Below are positions 1-6,800 of a stretch of 24,222 nt of DNA, in pieces. The notes beneath the pieces are model-generated. The model ran no database searches. It saw nothing but the letters and a program-made list of their open reading frames with translations, and had not been told where the DNA came from. The stretch is taken from assembly GCA_020650975.1 (NCBI GenBank), contig JAIPMN010020211.1, positions 1 to 24,222 of the forward strand, in the 5' to 3' direction. A program made the translations under genes and the position numbers. Position 1 is the first letter of the stretch. Each line of letters starts with the position of its first letter. This DNA is from Apostichopus californicus. Lineage: Eukaryota; Echinodermata; Holothuroidea; Aspidochirotida; Stichopodidae.

Positions 1-689
1 CAGAAATACGGGAGTCCTCTATACTAACCCACTCTCAATTCACCTCTACTGCCCCCATACCCGCTTCCCCGCCCCAGTGCATGACTTGCATGTGATTTCA
101 AAGGTGGTAACCAAACTATTAATTTCCCTCGTCTAATTGAGGTAGATGGATGCTGTAGAACCCCCTTCTAGGAAGAAGTCGATTCCACAGCGTATATGTC
201 TACAGGCAGGGACGGGATTGCATAAGTATAATAGTATCGCAAAGATGTCAGTACTATTACTGTGGCATAACCAGCAAATTACCGACCGAATTGAACAAAA
301 TAGCCAACTCAAGGTCTGGGGAAAAGTTTAGGGGTAAGTCTCCCCCCGTAATCCCGTCTATGTATATGATACAGGGTAGAGGGCATATCTGGTGGACCTC
401 CAGCAAAAATAGACAATTTAGAAAACATAATTGTCTATTCACAGGCATATATTTATATTATAAACTAGGTTTGAACGCAAGTTTGTCGGCTTAAAACTAC
501 TTTTGAATTTGTGTGTGAGATAGGGTTGATCAATTGTATGTATACACCCGACCCTCAGTTCACACTTGGGCCCGATGCATGAGTGGTTTAGTTTAGTATA
601 AAAAAGGATCAGGAGGGACACTCAAGTCCCAATCAAGGACCTCATATGAGAGAGAGAGAAAAACAAACTGAAGACACAATAAAATCAGA
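1..689. other. Left-edge non-coding stretch, nothing recognised
   Basis: I see no coding exon, RNA gene or recognisable transposon end here. All open frames are under 70 codons and resemble no protein I know. A short GA run lies at 647-659. The retrotransposon remnant begins at about 690 on the right. Confidence 0.5.
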
Positions 690-1158
690 CCCGATTACAT
701 TGCTTATAGTGCTTGTCCAAAGCATTCTTAATTTAAACCCATTCACACCCGCACTTGCAAATACAACTCTTTAAGGCAAACCGTTCCACCCCGTCATTCA
801 CAACCCTATTAGAAAAAAAAGTTATGCCGAATATTAATCCTACTTTTTAACTTCTGGAGTTGAAGACAATGACTTCTGGTACAACTACTATTAGCAAACA
901 TGAAAAAGTCAGTGAAGGATAAATTGTCAAAACAATAGCCTACACAATCTTGAAAACCTGAATCAAGTCACCACGTATACTAACCAGTCCAGTGTGGTGA
1001 GATTCAGCAGCTGTAACCGCCTATAATAAGGAACACCCTTTAAGGAACTAATTATCCTAGTAGCCCTCCCCTGGACATTCTCGAGTACTTTCTTATCCTT
1101 AGCAAAATACGGGTTCCACGCCTGCACAGCATACTCCAGGCAAATGAGGCGTTATAAC
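690..1158 (-). pseudogene. Non-LTR retrotransposon reverse transcriptase, C-terminal remnant (3' part)
   Basis: Read on the minus strand, about 1142 down to 1050 encodes LEYAVQAWNPYFAKDKK and then a VLENVQGRATRII-like stretch. This is the conserved region after the polymerase core in CR1/L2/Jockey-group non-LTR reverse transcriptases. Further down (about 850 to 690) short pieces such as FASAGVNGFK and LDKHYKQ resemble the usual C-terminal tail of these proteins, but they fall in different frames with stops. The open frame is therefore broken by several indels and this is a dead copy. It continues in the minus-strand segment at 2427-2715; the two halves are separated by a later transposon insertion. 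The clade is inferred from motif style only. Confidence 0.75.
1149..1158 (+). repeat. Left target-site duplication GCGTTATAAC
   Basis: This decamer is identical to 2417-2426. It directly precedes the left end of the array-terminated transposon and lies inside the minus-strand retrotransposon remnant. Confidence 0.8.
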
Positions 1159-1162
1159 GGAG

Positions 1163-1300
1163 CTGGTCACTTCGCCCAACAACCATTTCGCCCAACTGCC
1201 ATTTCGCCCAACCTTACCATTTCGCCCAACCTTGTTGGTCATTTCGCCCAACCAGCATGGTCATTTCGCCCAACCTTGCTGGTCATTTCGACCAACATTG
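1163..1300 (+). repeat. Left terminal array, seven CATTTCGCCCAAC-type units
   Basis: The array starts CTGGTCACTTCGCCCAAC and continues with units of 16 to 22 bp sharing CATTTCGCCCAAC. The last unit is degenerate (TTTCGACCAAC). Spacers in the inner units (CTTGTTGG, CAGCATGG, CTTGCTGG) vary around a common theme. Regularly spaced subterminal copies are what repeated transposase-binding sites look like; this role is inferred. Confidence 0.85.
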
Positions 1301-1330
1301 ATTAAATATTATAATTGTTAACGTGGTTGC

Positions 1331-1438
1331 AGTCGGTAGGATGGTTCAGTGTTTTAGGGGTTAGGTTTGATACGTTTCTATGGAGACCGATTCCCCTTTG
1401 TTTGTATAACGTTAGTAAGGAAACGTTTGGGAATTGTT
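1331..1438 (+). repeat. Internal direct repeat of the outer transposon, copy 1
   Basis: 1331-1415 (AGTCGGTAGGAT onward, through CAGTGTTTTAGGGGTTAGG and GGAGACCGATTCCCC) recurs at 1591-1673 at about 260 bp offset. The following 23 bases, TAAGGAAACGTTTGGG and so on (1416-1438), recur at 1568-1590, just before copy 2 instead of after it. Confidence 0.75.
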
Positions 1439-1567
1439 AACGTTACGGGATACGAACCGAAACTTGAAGTCGTGGTTACATTGATTACATTTGTGAATTG
1501 TGATTACATATGTGGTTACATTGATACAGTGGTTACATTGATAAAATATTAAATAATTTCAATTTAA

Positions 1568-1673
1568 TAAGGAAACGTTCGGGAATTGTTAGTCGGTATA
1601 GGATCAGTGTTTTAGGGGTTAGGTTTGATATCTTTTAATGGAGACCGATTCCCCTTTGTTTGTATAACATTAG
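1568..1673 (+). repeat. Internal direct repeat of the outer transposon, copy 2
   Basis: A close copy of 1331-1438 with a few substitutions and short indels and with its two modules in swapped order. It lies entirely inside the outer element, left of the hAT insert. Confidence 0.75.
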
Positions 1674-1871
1674 ATTAAGTTTAACGCTATATGTAGAACT
1701 AGATGCACCTAACTGCTGTGAACAATACCCTTGATTAATGCCAGGCGGACTTGACAAACGCTTGACCGCCTATGCGTAACGCCTTAAGACTTGTTAAGTA
1801 GTGTAATAATAATATAACCCAAACTAAATCAAATTGAACTAGTGAAATAGAAAAAATGATATTATTCTGAC

Positions 1872-2289
1872 CAGTGGCGGAGCGTCCATACAGTCAGGGG
1901 GGCGGATGCCCCCCCCCCCTCGACGGACTCAAATGGACTGCTGGCGCGCGCCAGCAGTCATCGCGCCCTTTTCCGAGCTCTTTACCACTTTTTACTTATT
2001 CGCGATTATTGGCTTTGTTCTTGCGCTCTCATCTACCTATTGACATTTGTCACATTTTGTTGGTGTAATGTTCTGACAAAATGCTCTAACAGCTATTTAT
2101 TCTTCGTTTTATCTTCAAATTAGCAAGGCCCGGAAAGGGTCATTTCCGGCGATCTAGGGAGTATCTTTACTCAATAAAATTCTGTACGCTCCGCCCCAAC
2201 CTGTGGTGGCGCTCCGCTTAGATAGTGTCGAAATCGCCCCTACAGACCATTCTCGCCCCCTCTGACCAATACCCCTAGCTCCGCCACTG
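1872..2289. mobile_element. hAT-superfamily MITE nested in the outer transposon
   Basis: The ends are CAGTGGCGGAGC (1872-1883) and GCTCCGCCACTG (2278-2289), a perfect 12-bp inverted repeat of the CAGTGGCGG type common in hAT elements. The flanks carry a perfect 8-bp duplication, ATTCTGAC at 1864-1871 and 2290-2297, the length expected for hAT. The 418-bp interior codes for no transposase. It holds a C-tract (about 1910-1919) and a 24-bp perfect palindrome at 1936-1959. Because it interrupts the outer element, it inserted last of the three layers. Confidence 0.92.
1936..1959. repeat. 24-bp perfect GC-rich palindrome
   Basis: The half-site GACTGCTGGCGC is followed immediately by its exact reverse complement, with no spacer. 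It lies inside the hAT MITE. Confidence 0.9.
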
Positions 2290-2321
2290 ATTCTGACTGA
2301 ATATGAGTAATAAAATGGTTT

Positions 2322-2413
2322 GGCGAAATGACCATATGCTGGTTAGGCGAAATGACCATGCTAGTTGGGCGAAATGGCAGTTGGGCGAAATGGTTGTTGG
2401 GCGAAGTGACCAG
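2322..2413 (-). repeat. Right terminal array, five inverted units
   Basis: Reverse complement of the left array. The outer 50 bp are identical to the left end; the inner units diverge (GGTTAGGCGAAATG, GGTTTGGCGAAATG). Confidence 0.85.
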
Positions 2414-2416
2414 AAA

Positions 2417-2426
2417 GCGTTATAAC
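2417..2426 (+). repeat. Right target-site duplication GCGTTATAAC
   Basis: Identical to 1149-1158. It directly follows the right end of the array-terminated transposon, after which the retrotransposon sequence resumes. Confidence 0.8.
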
Positions 2427-2715
2427 CAACTGCTTATACAGTCTAACAACTATTTCCTTTTTTCAGAAAACTGAAGATCCTCTTGATCATACCTAAAACC
2501 CTATTACCTCTTTTAGCAGCTTCGAGACAATGTTTAGCCGAAGGTTGCAGAGATGAGTCAATGTAGATACCTATTCTGGCTGACCTGACCGAATGTAAAA
2601 GAAAAACATGGTCCCCGCTTCCCGTCCGCTCCCCTCCCTCAAGACAAGAATCAATAGGCCTAGGCCTATAGTATCTGGTATGATGGTACTTTTTAAGTGA
2701 ATTGTGGCCAATCAT
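2427..2715 (-). pseudogene. Non-LTR retrotransposon reverse transcriptase remnant (5' part)
   Basis: A 90-codon minus-strand frame (2715 to 2443) contains IGIYIDSSLQPS followed by HCLEAAKRGNRVLGMIKR. This is the typical segment just upstream of the 'LEY..Q.WNPY' motif in CR1/L2/Jockey-group reverse transcriptases. The downstream motif lies at about 1142 to 1050 on the same strand, on the far side of the inserted element at 1159-2416, so the two fragments are one interrupted copy. The stretch nearest 2715 (MIGHNSLKKYH) may be earlier RT sequence but is diverged. The N-terminal polymerase core and endonuclease are absent, as expected of a 5'-truncated copy. Confidence 0.75.
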
Positions 2716-2829
2716 TACCCCTTGTTAAATTACATAACTATCGGGCGGGTAAACGTGGAAACTATAGAAATCGCTTGAGCAATAAAAAAGAGTCGCCTGC
2801 AGCGTGGACACAAAACATCGCGGGGACCA

Positions 2830-3217
2830 ACAAAAATATATATCGCGCCGCGCCGCTTGCAGTATTCTTTTTTGGTCCCAAAGTTTGGTCCAAAGAATTT
2901 TTGTCCAAAAAAATTGGAGTACAAACAAATATCGGGTCACAAGCAATTTTTGGTCACAAGCACTGTTTGGGTCACAACAAATTTTGGGTCACATTCTTTT
3001 TTGGGGGGGGGGGGTGGGAAATTTTGGTCCGAAAAAATTTTGGTCAAACAAATTTTTGAGTCCAAACAAATTTTGGTCACAAATAAATTGGGGTCTGAAA
3101 ACTTGTTTTCTTGGTATATACAAAAAATCGATTGTATACAATCGATTTTTTGGATAAAAGAAAATTGTCCCGAATTATTTCTTGTTGTCGGAACATAGAG
3201 ACGTCGGAACATAGAGA
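2830..3217 (+). mobile_element. Interspersed repeat of the 16-mer (GTCGGAACATAGAGAC) family, copy 1
   Basis: From about 2955 (CACAAGCACTGTTTGGGTCA) to 3217 this stretch matches, in reverse complement, 12524-12787. The family is rich in degenerate repeats of the type TTTTGGTCC/ACAAA. Its right end carries two 16-mer units, GTCGGAACATAGAGAC at 3187-3202 and a slightly shorter one at 3203-3217. A 12-G run lies at 3003-3014 and a 32-bp palindrome at 3121-3152; neither is found in copy 2. The left boundary is not clear, since more TTTGGTCC-type units run back to about 2870 and no 16-mer array is seen there. It has no coding capacity. Confidence 0.7.
3121..3152. repeat. 32-bp perfect palindrome
   Basis: The half-site CAAAAAATCGATTGTA is followed by its exact reverse complement, centred on GTATAC. 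It lies inside the 16-mer-family repeat, about 700 bp upstream of the OTUB1 start codon. Confidence 0.9.
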
Positions 3218-3578
3218 TTTAACAGTATTGCGAGTCAATACTAAATAATTATTTTTATCAGCGCAATCCCTTTTACATGGCTCAAACATGTTGTACGGTA
3301 CTTCGATCGTCCTGTGAGACCTCCATTTCACCTGGATATGATAGTGGTAACATCGTCACGTTAATAGGCAGAGAGTCAATACTTTGTGAGTGTAATGTGA
3401 TTATAACATGTCTTTATCGTGAGACGGATGAATATGTCATCTGACTGGTCCGTTTTTGTTTGTGAATGCATAAAATATTTCCACGTAGAGCAATCATGTT
3501 TATTGAGGAATGTCTTCATTTTTAAGGAAATTGAAAGAATTAATGATATTTATCACCGAAGGCCGTTGTGCAAGACTG

Positions 3579-3585
3579 TATAAAA
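3579..3585 (+). promoter_or_regulatory. Possible TATA box of OTUB1
   Basis: TATAAAA lies 262 bp upstream of the OTUB1 ATG, the right distance for a transcript starting near 3610 with an unspliced leader of about 240 nt. In AT-rich DNA this may be chance. No transcript evidence is available. Confidence 0.35.
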
Positions 3586-3723
3586 CCTGAGATATGTTAC
3601 TATCCAGAGTGGAACAGCTGTAGGTTACAAAGCTAGTTAGTTCAGTGCTAGCTATACACAACAGTGGGTAGTCTGCACTCAGTCAAACAGTGAACAATAA
3701 CATAACAAGTTCGCGACACCAGA

Positions 3724-3741
3724 ATGGCGATATTGTTGTAA
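3724..3741 (+). CDS. Upstream mini-ORF (5 codons) in the OTUB1 leader
   Basis: ATG GCG ATA TTG TTG TAA, with A at -3 and G at +4, a strong initiation context. It ends 105 nt before the OTUB1 ATG, whose own -3 base is C. If it is in the mature leader it could dampen OTUB1 translation. It is a candidate regulatory uORF, not a protein gene. Confidence 0.35.
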   Translation: MAILL

Positions 3742-3846
3742 ACTTACAAGTTATAGGCCATCGATAAAAAATTGGAAGTCAGCCGTAGAAAATTACTTTA
3801 GGCCTTTTCCAAATACAAAACTTTAACATTTATTTTAATTTCACAA

Positions 3847-3898
3847 ATGGCTGAAAACCCCGACAACAAGATCGATGAAGAAATCGAACGATTGACAG
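3847..3898 (+). CDS. OTUB1: OTUB1 coding exon 1
   Basis: Encodes MAENPDNKIDEEIERLT plus the first base of Gly18. Donor GTAATT; intron phase 1. This acidic leader has no counterpart of the human N-terminal Ser-rich stretch. Exact 5' extent of the exon is unknown. Confidence 0.85.
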
Positions 3899-6800
3899 GT
3901 AATTATAGCCTGGTAGGCAACCCAAGGTAGCCTAACTTGTTCAAATTACTGCAGTAACATTATTATCCTAAGTTAGAATCAGAGTTCGACGGTACCATGG
4001 CATGAATTTGAATTCATTTATGATGATACAGGCCAAGGATGGTACAGTCTACAATATCATCGTATTACAAAGCATTAAAAATGTTCTTATTTTAGCAAAG
4101 TTCTCACAAAAGCCCCAAGTTTCAAAGCAACCAATGTGGCTGGCTGGATATGCAAGTTGCCTGATGCACATCTTTACACAAAGCAATATCAGACATAAGT
4201 TCAATGAGATCTTTAATATTTGTAATTCAAAAATTATGATCTTGAATATTTTCCTATTTCAAAAATTTGGAAAATTGTTGAGCTACTTACAAATGCAGGG
4301 ATTTGAAACTAATTTCAGATATTAAGACCTTTAGATGTGTACGTGAAATTACAGTAATGTGTGAATGGCAGGAAATCAGTGCATGTCAAAAGTCAATTGC
4401 ATGAGCTTCTCCCAAACACTTCTCCCTTTCCTGTATCGCTGTGACATCTGCCCATCAATCCCTTGCCCTCCTTTTGCAACTGATGTTCAATTCCTTTCTG
4501 TTACCCTTCCCCTGAAGCAGACATGACTGCAGTTCCCAAACCTTCCCATACAATAGATCTCCTATTTCATGTAAATCAAATCGAATACACTTTACATATT
4601 TCATATCGAATTTATGCAGTGAAAGGAAATTCAACTGGATAGAACAAGCACTAACTGTAATCCCCTCCATCCCGCCTGCCCGCCCCCCCCCTCCACATTT
4701 TAGCACAAGCCACTGATTTGGTCGTCCAAAATGAATCATTTTGGACATTTAGACGTAACAGATAAAACAAACAGTGATTGGTTTCAAACCTACTGTATGA
4801 ACTATAACAAGATTATCTAGCAGATTGGTTTATGGTGGTACCAAAGAGGAACTCCTTATGATGCATTTGTCAGCTTTTACTCATTTATAAGGAAGTGTTT
4901 CGAGTATATTGTTTTAAAGACATAAAGACAATTATCTATTTAACAGGTATGGTGAGAGATGAAGCAATATTAGCTCAACAGGATCGGATACAAAAAGAAG
5001 TAAGTGATCTCAGCTCATTTTGCACATACTGTAGATTGTAGATGCCATGCGTCGGTTTGATATCAAGTTGATAATGATAAGGTTCCCAAGGAGAGGATGA
5101 AAGATACAGATTGTGAGCAGATTCTTGTGGTGAAAAATTGACATAATTCCACTCAAAATATTCTGTAAATATTTGGTTCATATAGTTTGATGGGGTCTGT
5201 TAAAAACCAATCATTCATTTTATAGACCATTGTGAACCCTCAGCATGAATGAGTAGCTTGTAATATGTTTGTGTAGTGTAGCATTTTCACGAGAGATGAA
5301 AGTTTGATGATGAAGTTGTAGTCTTGTACTGGGAATAATTTATCCAGTACTGCAATGCAAAAAGCTGTGTGAAGTACTTCAATTGCTACACAGAAGAATA
5401 GGTGTATATATAGCAGTAGCTCTGTAGAAGACCTTATACCATTTTCAGTACAGCTCACAAGAGAATTTTAAAAAGAAATGCTGCACAAAGTGTGAACCCT
5501 GAATTATTCTCTGACTGTAGCTGGCAATATGTATTATATACCAATACCGTATTTACTTTATCTTTAGGTTGAAGATTCCAATGCACTGGTCAGTGAGAGA
5601 CTACCTTTACTTATCCTCAAGGAAGAATACCAATCAGATCCTATATACAGTAAGAAAATTGAGGTGAGGAATGATTTTGATGCAGTTATATTTTATGATA
5701 GTGTGTCAGTTAGAAATGAAGATTTTTAAACTGTGTTAAAAACACAATTTTTCCCCTCGTGGTAGTTGCAATGTGTTGTATTGAAAAGCAAAGCTTGTTG
5801 CTTCTCTATGGTAACATCTCCAGCAACATCTTATATTGTTGTCATAGAGAACAGTTTTGTTGCACTGCATGTTATATCAGATGTGTAAGTACAGGAGAAA
5901 GTCTGTTAGCTCTGTACACCAACATAAACAAATATCATCGGCTTTCAACTTTAATGACAGAACTTTCCTTAGGCTTCGTACATGCCTTTCTATTTTATAT
6001 TTTTGCATATTTCAGGATCCAGCAGATGTTGTTTAGTTGATAAGTTTCTGATTAGAGATCTTTTGATGAAATTAATTACTTCACACTTTATAGTATTGGT
6101 AAGTTGGTATTGACCATTTGCACTAGCAATGTGCATAACTTTGGTAGGTAGTGGAGTATGGTTAAATTGATGTTATCTCTACATCAAAATAAACCTAGAT
6201 TTGGGTTTGAAATTTATTCTACACTGAGTGAGTATTTGAAGTAACTTTTTGAGGTAATTTTAATCGAACCCCAGATAATGAATGTAGTTAACTTTCAGTT
6301 AAAATAATGCCAAAAAAAGTGAAAAAATTTGCATTTCACATTTGATTTTTGAAGTGTCTGGGTGACAAAATGTCAAGAATTGGATCAAAATCATTGATTA
6401 TTCGTTCTTTAACCTACGCTGGTGAAACAACACAGCATGGCGCCTTAGTTTGATCAATTATGTCAATCTCACTTTGAGTATTTTTCAATATAAAGTTTGG
6501 TAAACTTCTTGACTAAATACAGACAACTGTTTGAATGTTCATGAAACTAAAGGAGGCATGTATTATATTTTAATTGCAAATAATAAAGGTTACCTTTTGC
6601 CTACCCTCCGCGTGCCTGGTGGCACATAGGGCCTCCATCAGACATATCCATCCAGTCCCGTTTGCTGGCATAGATAGCTTGCACTTCTGTTTGGGATCTC
6701 CAACTGACTTTTCTTTTCCCATTCCAGTAACATAAATTTTCACTGCATAAGTAAATATGATATTGATATGTTGTTTTGCTTTCACAGAAGGATGCATCAA

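Larger units (their letters stand above)
1159..2416. mobile_element. Non-autonomous DNA transposon with tandem-array inverted termini (CATTTCGCCCAAC family)
   Basis: The left end (1163-1300) is seven spaced copies of a unit ending TTTCGCCCAAC. The right end (2322-2413) is five copies in reverse complement. The outermost 50 bp (1163-1212 against 2364-2413) match perfectly. The decamer GCGTTATAAC occurs just outside both ends (1149-1158 and 2417-2426), and the host reverse-transcriptase fragment resumes across it, which supports a 10-bp target-site duplication. A few unpaired bases (GGAG on the left, AAA on the right) lie between the duplication and the matching termini. No transposase is encoded. 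Without the nested hAT insert the element would be about 830 bp. Long termini and a 10-bp duplication recall Mutator-like elements, but the superfamily is unproven. Confidence 0.85.

Noticed and set aside
2859..3229. Possible 7-bp duplication CAGTATT flanking repeat copy 1 (2860-2866 and 3223-3229)
   Set aside because: The left side has no matching terminal array and the flanking bases differ, so seven AT-rich bases may match by chance.
2697..3331. Cluster of ORFs on both strands (up to 120 codons) rich in Phe, Trp, Lys and Asn
   Set aside because: They arise from the degenerate TTTTGGTCCAAA-type repeat of the 16-mer family; the same peptide style recurs at 12578-12836 in the inverted copy. 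No coding signal otherwise.
4002..4325. 107-codon + strand ORF in OTUB1 intron 1
   Set aside because: It is neither flanked by splice sites in the OTUB1 frame nor similar to anything known; low-complexity composition typical of AT-rich intron sequence.
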